Positions 33,801-44,131 of a stretch of DNA of 64,000 nt are shown piece after piece (position 1 is the stretch's first letter; every line of letters begins with the position of its first letter). The notes under the pieces were generated by a model. That model was not told the origin of the DNA. It searched no databases and saw only the letters and a program-made list of their open reading frames with translations. Made by a program: the position numbers and the translations under genes. Location: contig NC_135250.1 in assembly GCF_964204865.1 (NCBI RefSeq), positions 25,783,395-25,847,394 of the forward strand, written 5' to 3'. The DNA comes from Styela clava (taxonomy: Eukaryota; Chordata; Ascidiacea; Stolidobranchia; Styelidae).

Positions 33801-36790
33801 GAAATACCTGCTGAGAATATTAGAAATTACTATCAAATTCACTAAGTGTTTTATATTCTTCTGGCGTATTCTGCCAGATTATCACGTTAAAGTTATCAAA
33901 CGCACTCTGGCATAGACTTTCAGGGGCGCTCCAGAAATATGTGTTTCAATATGGAGGTAACTAATTTAACTCGCCTACATCGAGTTGTTTGAAAGCACGG
34001 AAGCCTATAGGCGGGGGATATATTCACATGGCTAACACAAACAGTCCCCGAACGCGTAATAGAACTAAAATAAGGAAAATCGGAATAAAATTATGGCCTA
34101 ACCTTGACACGGTACACATACTACGAGAGTACCATGTCAGGAGTGAACTTCCTTAATAACTAAGGATTGATTTTAAACTTCTTAGGCTTTTCATTGAAAT
34201 ACTTTGGTGAATATCCAAACTTTTGATTAAAAAACCAGTTCAAAAGCATTATTTTTTTTTATTTTTTTTTTCACAAAATTCTAATAATCACCCCCTTTGT
34301 CTTGGAGCCCTCGAATTATCAAATTAATCTCTTAATAATCTCCGATTATCTCGGATATTCTTACCTGAGGTTTCTTTTCTGGCATTGGTTCCCAGATGCG
34401 ATCGCCCATTGCCTGACTCCAGATCTGACAGAAACAGTAGCGCAAAATATGTCTTCTTTCAAAACACCAATAAGACATTCTGATCTGACCTGAAATGCAA
34501 ATTTGTAAAAAATAGTTTTCAAACATTGATTATAATATTAGCCCACAAATGGCATAAATATCAGTTTGCTATACATTTGAAAGAGTGGACGTGACCTTGC
34601 TTTAAGCGACTTCTCGTTAATTGGCGATTAGGCGCGTTTTGTTATTCTAGCTTAGGCCTATTTGATAACTGTGGACAGCTTAGAAATCTTTTACTTTTTA
34701 TTATTATTTGTCTGAGGTTACTGTATATTCTTAGCTTACTTTGCTATTATGTTCCTATGTGTATGCGCTACTGATATGCTCGAAGTTGCATGTCAATTCA
34801 TTGACGCTACTCAAAAGTCAGTGGATACAAGTTTACTCGATATTCAAAGCATTTCAAGCCAATACTGTTTCAGAAACGCCTACAAAGCCGTTATCAACAA
34901 TTCTTTTCTGTATATTCCGTTGAAAAAACGAGGCTTCAACGGGGAAGAACGCAGAATAAATGATAAAGAATCGCCTACTTACCGAGAAGGAAGACTCCCT
35001 AGAGATGAATTTTTGCATTTTTTGAGTGGGGGGAGGGGCGGAATTCTGTTTTATTAGATGTATATATTACTAAATATTTAGTTTTATTAATATTATATGT
35101 ACCTATTTTTGTACATATTGGGAATTAAATAAACTGTACAAAAACGGGAATCCGCCAGCTAAGGATATATTAAAGATTGAAGAAATAACGAAGTTTCGTG
35201 CATTGGGTGGACGAGCTCCAAAATAGGCAAAGGGTAGAATTTAACAAAAAGGTTAGGAACCATTGGTCGGGTGCATTAGCCTAAATTATTTGTGCAGTGA
35301 TTAAATTGAATTAAAAGTATTAAATTTACCAACCCTTGTTAGTGGATTCCAGACTTGAACTTTTTTATAATCTCGTTCGCTTGCATATCTATGATGTTCA
35401 GTCGCTCCCGCTTTGCATTCTACGGAGCAATTGCGATTTAATATTGTCACTTCACCGATAGTCGAACGGTCTGGGTGAAAAATCGAATCTACAATTAACA
35501 ATTCAACTTAAAGTAGCATGCAGTCTAGCTGGGCATCTTCAATCGACTCGAATTGTTCGGATCGGTTAAAAAAAAATATCGAATCGCCGCCGCGGGGCAA
35601 ATCCTTCTATTTTTGCGAAGCCATGTTTTTAGATTGCAATAATGGCATATGATTTTTTTCTTTTCTAAATTATATCCTATTATGTGAACAGACTGAGTGA
35701 TGTATTCTATGTAATTCCGGTAATTTATGTGTCTGGAGGGCAGTTACAAAAACAACGCCACATACAATTACGTTCTTGATAAATTCTATTTCTTACAGTA
35801 AAAAATAATCGATTTGATTCTGAAATCAGGTATTCAAAATTGTTCATGTTAGCAAGCTTATTCTTGCTTACTGGAACATTATGACGACCGTGACAGCAAT
35901 GATATATACAGCTACATATATATAGAGCTAATGAAATACAGAAGAGGTTGACTAGAACCATTTACAATTAGGTGTGCAATCAAGTGTATTGTTTATGAAT
36001 ATATATATAAGGAGACAATCGGCAGAGACTACTGATCGTTTTCCATCGTCCACAGGCCGGTCTTTGGTCACTGCAACCTTCCACACTTACGTAGTTCATG
36101 CGATAGGTTCGGGGGTAAATTATTAGGCAAGTGTGCATTCTGTACACACAGGAATCGTAAGTAAACTTAAATAAATTGCGATTTTGTACTCAATTAGAAT
36201 GTAATAAAATGCGAAGAAGGATTCATTTCATATTACGAAATGTTATTTTTTAGATATTATCCTTATTTTTACCGAGTTGGAGCTCGATAAATACGTCTCT
36301 TCCTTAGAGCTCCGCATTAGATAGGGTATCCATGTCCACGTATCTCGTGTGATCAATTAGTTCGTTTTCAATGCCTGACTTAGACTAGAAATACAACTAA
36401 AGGTAGTGATTTGACAAATGTTCAAATAGTTTTATCGACTCTACTCGTCGTATAAATATGTAAATTGTATTTTTGAAAATTTCTAAAACAATGAGATTTA
36501 GCTAAAAATATGAATCCAGATTTTTTTACCGAAAAAAAAAGTTTAAACAAAAATTTTAATTTATTTTCTGGATATTCTTGGACATTGAAGCTATTGTTTA
36601 CAGTTCATAAAAGTATATAAATATGATGTTACTCACCAATTCCAGAACATTCATTCAAACATTCGTGATCTACTGGTTTTGAGTACCAAACTGGCCGGTT
36701 TACGTTATCAATATTGATAAATCCAGTATCTGCAGATATCCAAGATATGCAAAAATAATGCAGTGTAAGTAATCTAATTACGAATGCCAT
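24833..36790 (-). CDS. Single-pass membrane receptor with TSP1-like modules and a 526-residue cytoplasmic tail, 8 exons
   Basis: Exons (minus order): 36790-36637, 35488-35330, 34479-34365, 32439-32060, 31016-30406, 28170-27978, 27205-26404, 25667-24833. All phases join; 3249 nt, 1082 residues. Residues 1-20 are a signal peptide (MAFVIRLLTLHYFCISWISA). The ectodomain is Cys-rich. A divergent TSP1-like stretch (about 95-165) contains SVRSGVRQW and QQCDDVP. A clear TSP1 repeat at 232-306 has W238, W241, C247, C251 (WGNWTAITQCTSTCGSSGF). Another starts at 307 (CPEWSRWGPWKGC). A Ser/Thr-rich stalk (400-530) precedes the helix 533-556 (LLVFIVLLLIVLIGICGI), which is split between two exons. The tail has a proline-rich patch (LQPLPPIPLNQSP), many Ser and an acidic C-terminal part (EFDEEEETD), but no domain I recognise. 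It resembles THSD7/THSD1-type proteins only in layout. Introns carry many MITEs. Confidence 0.84.
25777..26005. mobile_element. hAT-like fragment with TCCGGAAAATTCCGGA motif
   Basis: Present only in copy B, within the last receptor intron. It begins aaggttgccataccgtccgg and repeats tgtccggaa near its other end (tgcactgtccggaatttt). Terminal phrases of the type GGTTGCCA...CCGTCC are common in hAT elements. The boundaries are approximate. Confidence 0.5.
27555..27888. mobile_element. hAT-like MITE, CAGTGGTTCTCAAA termini
   Basis: CAGTGGTTCTCAAAG at the left and TTTGAGAACCGCTG at the right are inverted repeats. A run of G (ggggggggg) and ggggcgcgcccca lie near the left end. The same family is seen reversed at 31173-31469 and truncated at 45577-45720. 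It lies in a receptor intron. Confidence 0.75.
28306..28612 (-). mobile_element. tRNA-derived SINE, diverged copy
   Basis: It carries the SINE tail (gtcgggggagagaaag), body words (ggttaccagt, caaaccaccctacgg) and a decayed tRNA-like head (agaattcgtacctgtgaac). It lies in the receptor intron between 28170 and 30406. Confidence 0.6.
28845..29140. repeat. Minisatellite-like tandem repeat, about 70-bp period, 4 units
   Basis: Units share a phrase of the type gaattca-tatgtt--tagttaggatgg, at about 28910, 28980, 29049 and 29120. Units are diverged (roughly 70 percent by eye). Confidence 0.6.
31173..31469. mobile_element. hAT-like MITE, reverse orientation of the 27555 family
   Basis: The ends tagtggatctcaa and ttgagaacaactgcta, with ggggcgcgcccac near the right end, mirror 27555-27888. 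It lies in a receptor intron. Confidence 0.65.
31743..31955. mobile_element. MITE, GGTACTCCC family
   Basis: Family core with ggcgcttcagaagtatgtgtacc at the left and ctggtacacatgctacgagagtacc at the right. It lies in a receptor intron. Confidence 0.7.
33219..33432. mobile_element. MITE, GGTACTCCC family, with 8-bp target duplication
   Basis: AAAAAGTC at 33211-33218 is repeated at 33434-33441, just outside the right end ...GGGAGTACC(A). The interior matches 31743-31955 closely. The 8-bp duplication points to hAT mobilisation. Confidence 0.78.
33925..34133. mobile_element. MITE, GGTACTCCC family
   Basis: ggcgctccagaaatatgtg to cacatactacgagagtacc. The flanks ctttcagg and atgtcagg match at 6 of 8 positions. 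It lies in a receptor intron. Confidence 0.7.
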
Positions 36791-38788
36791 CTATATCAAT
36801 ACCCTACAAAGCCAGAAAATATTTTTTAATCAATCGCTATCTTCATTAGGATTAGGTGTTTTTAAATTTTATGCACCTTCATTGAAATTTCTATATTCTG
36901 TCTAAATATCGCACTTTCACATCAGATGCAAACACACCTTCTGGTTATGGAAAACTTGCTTTTCAAATAATTATAAACAAAAACAACAAACAATTTCGTT
37001 TACTTTTCATCTATACTTATCTTATCATCTTAAACCTATGTTTGCAAGTACGAGGTCTGTTGCAAATTAATCGTAACCAGGCCTTTAAGTAGTAATGAAA
37101 ATAATGAAACGTATGTATTAAATCGTCCCTGATACGCGGGTTAATGGTTCACCATCACTGGTCTATATGTACCAGAGATCTCAGTAGCCTACATGAGAAT
37201 TTTAGGTGAAAATAGCCATTGGTTGAGGGTCTATCGGTCTGCAATTTCATGACGTAGATATTTAAGCAAGCTGCTAATGAAAATTTCTTGTAAAAGTGAG
37301 AGAGTGAACCATTTATTTTCAAATATGAGCCAGTTTACTCAAGTAATATTGGTATGGAGTTTTTGCAAAACCACCATTTCCATGTCATCGCTTCTCGTGA
37401 GTCACAAGTTTATTTTATATTATGATTCTTAATCACCACTTCTACACATCATCAATTAACTGATTTTTGAGCTGTACATTTTCCTTTACTTTCTGTTCTG
37501 TATCGTGCCAACTCTCAGCAAATATTTAGGCTCGTTTGCTGAAACGGACCTTCCTACTGAAATATGACTGAACTAATGACCCAAAGTCGTCACAAGAACA
37601 CCCACGTATATTTTTTCTTGTCGATTTGGCACAAAGCAAAATTTTGAAGTAATCGGAAACAATAAATTCTTAAACAAGTGCGAGGAAAAACGAGTAAAAA
37701 GAGTTTGTATGACTTGTTATGCGAATTCAAGTATCAGTAGGCCCTATACTATTTTGCAAAATTGCAATAAATATTTTCAATTGAACATACTTAGGATTTA
37801 CTTATTTATATTGAGAGAGTATAAAGCCGATAGTGCGGTTTAATAATATAAAGAGCCTACATAACGACTGCCGGCCGGTTATCAGTACCTACATGTGGCC
37901 AGTGGTGAGATTCAAATTTTTTGTCAGCCGGTTTCTTCACAAAAGTCGTATTTTTCAGCCGGTCCTGTTACAAGCATAAAGTGGATGTTACAATAAGAGC
38001 ATTGAGAGTAACCAGTAATGTTAACCGGTTCGCTGATCTCATAAAATTCCGTGAGACGGTTCTATAGAACCGATGCGAACCGGCTAAATCCAACAATTGC
38101 ATGTGGGATATATTGTATATATATACGTAAACAGTTGAACGTGATGGCGGTGTCGATCAATCCCGCAATCTGCTCGCACATTTTTATCCTATGTTGCATC
38201 CAAACCCGCGCAGGGCAACCAGAAATGCGATGGCTAGCCTGACCCTTTTTCCCGACCCTTAAGTTAACACCTCTTTGATCCTAACATCATTTGCGTATTG
38301 CGTTTGTGAACAAAATATGATTTGTATCCATGGTCATTTGTATGTTTGATTGATGGCTGCGGAGTAACAGCAAAGTTTGACCCGCGTCATTTAGGCCAAT
38401 GCACGCTGGTTTGCCACCAGTGGACTCACATGTCGGCATGTGGGGTTCCGGTAACATTCCTTGTTAGGCAAAGATCCTGAATTATTCACGAGTATTACTA
38501 TTGAACACTAATTGTGTGGTAAACACAAAAGTGACTATAAAAAATAGTCACTTTGGTAAACACTTGGTGAGACACCATGCTGTGACCAACGCTGAATGAA
38601 AAGTTATGGCAATGAGCATATATACATGCTCATTGGTTATGGTTAAAACCGTCTCTTGCCACCAAGTGGTCAGAATGGTGCTAGTGCCTGATTCGACTCG
38701 TACAAATCTGCAAATGTTTTCAGTGTGGTTTCAATTTCAATTGGTCCCTGTGGATGTCTTCGGATGATCTATAATCGTTTGAGTGAGA
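36791..38788. other. Intergenic region between divergent TSP1 receptor and CARNMT1
   Basis: It should hold both promoters. I see no clear TATA or initiator. It contains a MITE (37897-38096) and a short perfect hairpin at 38528-38555 (aaagtgacta / tagtcacttt). Otherwise nothing is recognised. Confidence 0.5.
37897..38096. mobile_element. hAT-like MITE, GGTGAGATTCAAA...CCGGCT family
   Basis: The left end ccagtggtgagattcaaattttttgtcagccggttt and the right end gcgaaccggctaaatcc are inverted. A fragment of related type (ggtggtgggattcag) appears at 32799. The exact ends are uncertain. Confidence 0.6.
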
Positions 38789-39913
38789 ATGACAGATAGT
38801 GTTGAACAAAATGGATCTATAATGGAGGAAGATATAGAAGAAGCAATCCATTTTACCAGAGTTTTGAACTCTTTCCGAAGTTACAAGAAGGATGCTTTGG
38901 CTCATGTACTCACCATGGAAAAGAATTTTCTTCAGTTGCCAGAAGCTCATAGGAAGCTATTGCCAAATCACTTGAATATTTTATCAGGAATCAAAACTTG
39001 TGTCGAACAAAACAGTGCGATTTGTATGGAAATTGTAAAAAGTTGTGGAAATGCGTTTCAGAACAAGTCTTATGAGGAGACTGAAAATGATAAAACAACA
39101 ACGAACCCTCGTCCAATGGATTTAGACAAAGTTCGCACAACTTTGAAACAGATCATGCGTGACTGGTCAGAACAAGGGCAAGTGGAGCGTGACCAATGTT
39201 ATAAACCAATCATAGATGAGATTAATCAAAGGCTTCCTTTGAATAAAGACTCTGGCTTGAATCCTACAGTACTTGTCCCTGGTTGTGGCCTCGGCCGTTT
39301 GGCTTGGGAACTTGCTCGCATGGGTTATATTTGCGAGGGAAATGAATTTAGCTTTTTTATGTTATTTACATCAAATTTTATTTTAAACCGAACCCCTCAT
39401 TCGAGTGCCGATAATTTTCACCAGTTTACAATTCACCCATGGGTGACTCAAAAATGTAATGTATCCACTTGGGATTCTGTGTTAGCTTCTGTGAGGTTTC
39501 CAGATGTTAACCCAGCGTTACTTCCACCATCTTCACGATTCTCTATGGCCGCTGGCGATTTTTTAGATTGTTACAAAAAACAAAATACTTGGAATTGTGT
39601 TGCCACCTGTTATTTTATTGATACTGCACATAACATTATTTCATATATTGAGCGCATTTTTCATATTTTAGTTCCCGGTGGTGTATGGGTTAATTTGGGT
39701 CCTTTATTATATCACTATGCAGATATGCCACATGAACCCTCCGTGGAATTTTCATACGAGCAAATTATTCAAATAGTAAAAAATGTTGGGTTTGAAATTG
39801 TTAAAGACCAAAGAAATTTAGACAGTACCTATGTCAATAACCCATCTAGTATGCTTCAATATAGTTATAAATGTTGTCTCCTGGTTGCTATAAAACCATT
39901 GTCAAATAGTTAA
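38789..39913 (+). CDS. CARNMT1: Carnosine N-methyltransferase (N2227 family), 374 aa, single coding exon
   Basis: It transfers a methyl group from S-adenosylmethionine to the histidine ring of carnosine, giving anserine. The N-terminal helical part matches the family (HFTRVLNSFRSYKKDA, LPEAHRKLLPNHLN). The SAM-binding motif VLVPGCGLGRLAWELA begins at residue 161, followed by GYICEGNEFSFFM, the HPW motif (IHPWVTQKCN), GDFLDCY, TCYFIDTAHNI and the GGVWVNLGPLLYHY substrate-site stretch. All are family hallmarks. The length is close to the human protein (409), with a shorter N-terminus. The first ATG in frame after the upstream region (38789) is chosen, before the acidic EEDIEEAIHF. It heads a compact run of three same-strand genes; the next starts 665 bases downstream. 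The gene looks intact. Confidence 0.95.
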   Translation: MTDSVEQNGSIMEEDIEEAIHFTRVLNSFRSYKKDALAHVLTMEKNFLQLPEAHRKLLPNHLNILSGIKTCVEQNSAICMEIVKSCGNAFQNKSYEETENDKTTTNPRPMDLDKVRTTLKQIMRDWSEQGQVERDQCYKPIIDEINQRLPLNKDSGLNPTVLVPGCGLGRLAWELARMGYICEGNEFSFFMLFTSNFILNRTPHSSADNFHQFTIHPWVTQKCNVSTWDSVLASVRFPDVNPALLPPSSRFSMAAGDFLDCYKKQNTWNCVATCYFIDTAHNIISYIERIFHILVPGGVWVNLGPLLYHYADMPHEPSVEFSYEQIIQIVKNVGFEIVKDQRNLDSTYVNNPSSMLQYSYKCCLLVAIKPLSNS

Positions 39914-40578
39914 CTATAAGTTGAGCCAGTGTCGGGGGACATATGGGATACAATTTACTTCGTATTATAATGCTGTATTATAAAAAAAAAAACTGAAATT
40001 CACTAGCTTGCTTCAGTCATTATTCAAAATAGGCTTTCCCTATACTGTTGGGCCAAACCGCGGGCCAGTTTTGGCTGCGTACAATTTAATATAGCCCAGC
40101 AACTTAAGTGAGATAGTTTAAAACTTTGTTTTTACTGTTTAGCATTCTAGATACTGCCAATTTTTATGTCATTATCGCAGTTTAAGCTCGTGTATATACG
40201 TAACAATTCTATTATATCGGCATCTTAATTATACAGATCAGATTCAACCAACCCTTGCGAGCGCTCCCCTCCCCCGGCCCGCGAATATCTTTCCGCTTTG
40301 AATTTGGCCCCGGTCATTGCGGTCAATCAACTTTGGGAACCATTGGTGTAACAGATTTTCCATTCCATTGGTGTAACATTTTCCGCCTGACCATTCAATG
40401 TCAAATTCTCAAGGTGATAAATTTTGAATTAAAGTAATCTGAATCAATATAAAATCAAGATTTTACTGTATCGAACAAAAACAATTTAAGATGTATTTGG
40501 TTCGGTTGCCTTAATACTTTATGTTAAATTTTTTTCTTGTTTTAATAGGTAGATTTAATCTTTGATAAGATCTTTAAA

Positions 40579-41421
40579 ATGGAAGAATCATCTGGGTTCG
40601 AATGTGAGATCTGCTCTAAAGAATTCAGCTCTAATAAAAAATTGAAAGCACACACAAGACTTCATGTTGTACCCCGGGCTTACCCATGTGTTGTGTGTGG
40701 GGAAATATTTATCGATATGGTTCTTTTACAACATCATATGTTAACACATACAGGAAAGGAGAGCCATAAATGCAATGTTTGCCAAAAGTTATTCTCTCGT
40801 AAAACAACATTACAAATCCATATGCGATTACATGACGGCAATACTAGTAAATACGAATGCATGGAATGTGGTAAAGCAAATGGTACAAAATATGATTTAG
40901 AATGCCATATGAGAACACATACTGGCGAACGACCTTTTGTATGCGAAGTTTGTGAGCCATCGGTCAGCTTTGCTACGAAATCAAGTTTACATCGACATAC
41001 GAGAAGGCATTCTGGATATCAGCCATATTCATGTAAAGCATGTGACAAATCTTTTGCCCGCAAGGATCAATATACAAGACATATTGGAAAACATCTTCAA
41101 TACCATTGTCAAATATGTGATAAATATTACTCAACTTATCAAAAATTCACTCAGCATAGAGTATGGTGTATAGTGCCTACGACACCTACAAGTCTATTCG
41201 AAGATGAAAACCTTACTACAAGTCATTTAGATTTAACTAGCACGGAACAATTCACTTTTCCATTACCAGAATCTGATAGTCAAGCAAAGACATTGTCGTC
41301 TGATAATATTGCTACCATAAGTGAATCAGATTCACAAACTGAAGCAAAGGAATTTAACTCAGATATTACTGAAGATAAAAAAACTATTGTAATACATATT
41401 TCATTAGACAGTGATGATTAA
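40579..41421 (+). CDS. C2H2 zinc finger protein, seven fingers, 280 aa
   Basis: Seven consecutive C2H2 modules fill residues 7 to about 205: ECEICSKEF..HTRLH, PCVVCGEIF..HMLTH, KCNVCQKLF..HMRLH, ECMECGKAN..HMRTH, VCEVCEP..HTRRH, SCKACDKSF..HIGKH and a last finger CQICDKYY..H-X3-C. Linkers such as HTGERPF are canonical between fingers 4 and 5, while others deviate. A Ser/Thr/acidic tail follows with repeats of the type SESDSQ. Such proteins usually bind DNA in the nucleus; the target is unknown and no orthologue name is justified. A splice acceptor-like ttttaatag lies about 30 bases before the ATG, implying a 5' leader exon or trans-splicing. The coding part is one exon. Confidence 0.88.
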   Translation: MEESSGFECEICSKEFSSNKKLKAHTRLHVVPRAYPCVVCGEIFIDMVLLQHHMLTHTGKESHKCNVCQKLFSRKTTLQIHMRLHDGNTSKYECMECGKANGTKYDLECHMRTHTGERPFVCEVCEPSVSFATKSSLHRHTRRHSGYQPYSCKACDKSFARKDQYTRHIGKHLQYHCQICDKYYSTYQKFTQHRVWCIVPTTPTSLFEDENLTTSHLDLTSTEQFTFPLPESDSQAKTLSSDNIATISESDSQTEAKEFNSDITEDKKTIVIHISLDSDD

Positions 41422-41425
41422 TAAA
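41420..41425 (+). terminator. Polyadenylation signal overlapping the zinc finger gene stop
   Basis: AATAAA begins inside the TAA stop codon (gattaataaaag), so the 3' UTR could be only 15-25 bases if it is used. Confidence 0.45.
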
Positions 41426-41932
41426 AGGGTAGCCAACTGTAACTTTATTTCTTTACTCGGATAATTGAATTATTTTTGTAAAACAGTTTTTCGCTCTAAT
41501 AATGCCACAGCCTTACAATTAATTTTGTCACTTTTTTTCAATTTTTATTTGGACTTGTTTCAGACCTTTTGTTCCATCCCCAAAATCATATATTCCTAAA
41601 CATTCAATGTACGGTAATCATCTTTTTTTGGTCATGAGATTCTTTGAGAAATTGAATTTTGATAACAAAACGAGGTCAAGCCTTCTTAAATTGTCTCCAA
41701 ACAATTCTATATTTTGACTTGGACTCCCATCCCTGGGGAGTTTAATAATACGACTCTGGCTCAAATATCATTAGATACATGGCTAACTCTTAACACCACA
41801 ACCGCGATAGTAGTATTGTTTTCTATATGTCAACTCTGTTTTCAAGACTTTATTTATGAATAAATTTTAAATCCTTGTTTTAGATTCTTCTTATAGTTCT
41901 AACTTATCAATCATATTTGTTAGCGGAACAAG

Positions 41933-42277
41933 ATGGTGAAAGAACCGAAACATGGTAACCCTGGGTCAAGTATGGTGCAATACAACCTTATGGCAATGCG
42001 GCAGAACTTTGGAATAGCGGAATATTGCAGAACTGGAGTATCTGCCCTTGGCGGAGTGACTGCAGGAATTCTAGGATTGACCGGACTTTATGGATTCGCG
42101 TTTTATGTTATTTGTGCTTCATCGCTATTCATAGGAATACTCATCAAAGCTGGATTCGGTTCGTCGCACAAATATTTCTTGTCAAGAAAATCTGTTCTGT
42201 TAACGGGACAATTTGGTGCTCTGTTTACTTATATTTTATTCTGGACATTTTTATATGGAATGGTTCATGTGTATTGA
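41933..42277 (+). CDS. EMC6: ER membrane protein complex subunit 6, 114 aa
   Basis: A subunit of the conserved ER membrane complex that inserts transmembrane segments. The sequence matches the family strongly: EYCRTGVSALGGVTAGILGL, TGLYGFAFYVI, and the terminal GALFTYILFWTFLYGMVHVY. It has three membrane helices and the near-universal C-terminal GMVHVY. The length (114) is near the human protein (110). The start ATG at 41933 follows a polypyrimidine/AG region (tttgttag), suggesting a spliced leader. It is the third of three tandem plus-strand genes and convergent with AMACR. Confidence 0.96.
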   Translation: MVKEPKHGNPGSSMVQYNLMAMRQNFGIAEYCRTGVSALGGVTAGILGLTGLYGFAFYVICASSLFIGILIKAGFGSSHKYFLSRKSVLLTGQFGALFTYILFWTFLYGMVHVY

Positions 42278-44131
42278 TGAATACAAGATTCATGATTTAT
42301 TGGACACTAAGTGGCTCAGTGGTTGCTAAATTATTGTTGTTGTTGGGAACTTCATTGATAATGGAAGAAAGCCACTGACTTTTTTCAAATTATTTTAAAA
42401 TCATTTCTTTCTAATCGGTCAGCAATATTATGGACATCGCGAATGTATTGCTCTTCTTTTTGATGAAGACTTAGCTATAGATTAAATATAATTGATTCTG
42501 AAACACAGTGTTTGTACAATTCTGGAGTTCCGTAAGAAAAATCCATTTCATGGGATGACTACCACATTGGCTATCTTTGCAAAGTATTTGTCTAATTTAT
42601 AATGTGAAGAGAAGATACGATCATACGAATATAATATTTCTTTTTGTTTCCTATCAATGTTGTGTTTTTTCCCATCTCGAACCAGTTCTGTGCAGTAAAA
42701 TAGAGAATCTTAATAGAATCAATGTTTGAAGCACTGTTAATTTGTACTGAAAGGCTGGGTATATTCAGCAAACCAGATAGTATATGAAAAACTTGTTGCC
42801 ACTGAGTTCAACACGGATGATAATCACCACCCATGACCTGTCAGTTTTGTCATAGCGTTGGTGCTTTTGTCCAACAGTTATATGGTATATGTTGCCAAGG
42901 GTAAAACAGCTCTACTACGCTACACACATTGAAGCCTAATTTAATTATTGGACTGTGGCAATTGCATATTGCAGGACATGCTCTATACCCCACATGAATG
43001 TGGAAGAACAAATGATCGACCAGGACTTTCAACAGCATGAGACGTTTATCTCAAAATTCATATCTCATCTTGTGCATTCTTACCCATGAGAAAGTATTTC
43101 CTATTTCTGCAACTATTTATATGCGGGTCTGAGGTGGGTGTCGTTTGCAGAAATCTAAAACTTTATCCACCTTACTAGCGCCAAAATAACAGGCACGGTT
43201 CTAATTGGTCACCTGAACAATGGCTTGCTTGTTGAAGCCAGTTACCGCACATCTGCGGCTTCGTTCAGATCTTTTCTTAGGTTGTGAGAGGTTAGACAAG
43301 TTTTGTACCGAGCATTCTTCAGATATTTGCACCCTATTTTCAGTTAGTGACGACCGATGACCACAGCACTATATAGTTATAATTAAATACAAAGAATATT
43401 ATTTTGAAGACATACATAACTTTAAAGTTAGTCACATACTCATTCTTACCAAAAGAAAATAATAACCTTTAGGCACTTTTGCTTTGCTAAGTTCTCTCTC
43501 GTATATGATGCCATATTATTCTTGCATTTTGCACAATGTGAAATAAACTACTTTTGTTTGAAAGAAGCGGAACCTTTCCGGGTCTTCATTTCCTACCCAA
43601 TTTATCACACACAAGTCTAATAAACTCTAATGACACTGTCAATATTATTCAGCAAAAATAATTATTAAATCTGCCATTGTAGGTACCAACAGAAACACTG
43701 AATCAATTTTAAAAATAATTATCTATAACAATGCATAGGATTCATTGAAGTATTATAAACAAAATAATGCACTATTAAAATATTCAACAAAGAATTATTA
43801 AGGTTAAGAGTCTTGGAAATGGCAAAAAATGAGACGTAGCTGGACTTTCTGATTAATATAACCTTAGTTTGACTCTTTTCATCCTCGGAGTCGAGAGCCA
43901 AAATTGCAGACTAACAATGGTGAAAAAAAAGTCAAACCCAAAAAGCATTAATAATAACAAGGCGTTCTTTGTAGCCTATAAAAGAAGGCTCGCATACAGC
44001 AAAATATTCTTCATCAAATTCTTGGAGATCGGAACTAGAATTTTTTTACAACCCGAATTTCCTCCGACTGCAAGACCCAGCCCACGTCTCATTTTTGTCA
44101 TTACCATGACAAGTTAATTTCACAAACAAAA
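42278..44131. other. Convergent intergenic region between EMC6 and AMACR
   Basis: No gene, recognisable repeat or structural RNA is seen. Several small open frames lack domain character. An AATAAA at about 43542 is too distant to assign. Confidence 0.5.

Noticed and set aside
34365-34490. Receptor exon 3 read from the first acceptor (tttcag at 34491)
   Set aside because: That acceptor gives a frame that stops in the next exon. The acceptor 12 bases further in (atcag) restores phase and a TSP1-like sequence.
34749-35057. 102-codon plus-strand frame with Cys residues
   Set aside because: It lies within a receptor intron on the opposite strand, has no splice context and no motif I recognise.
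38528-38555. Perfect short hairpin aaagtgacta...tagtcacttt
   Set aside because: Only about 10 bp of stem with an A-rich loop, no flanking miRNA-like structure; probably chance or a MITE trace.
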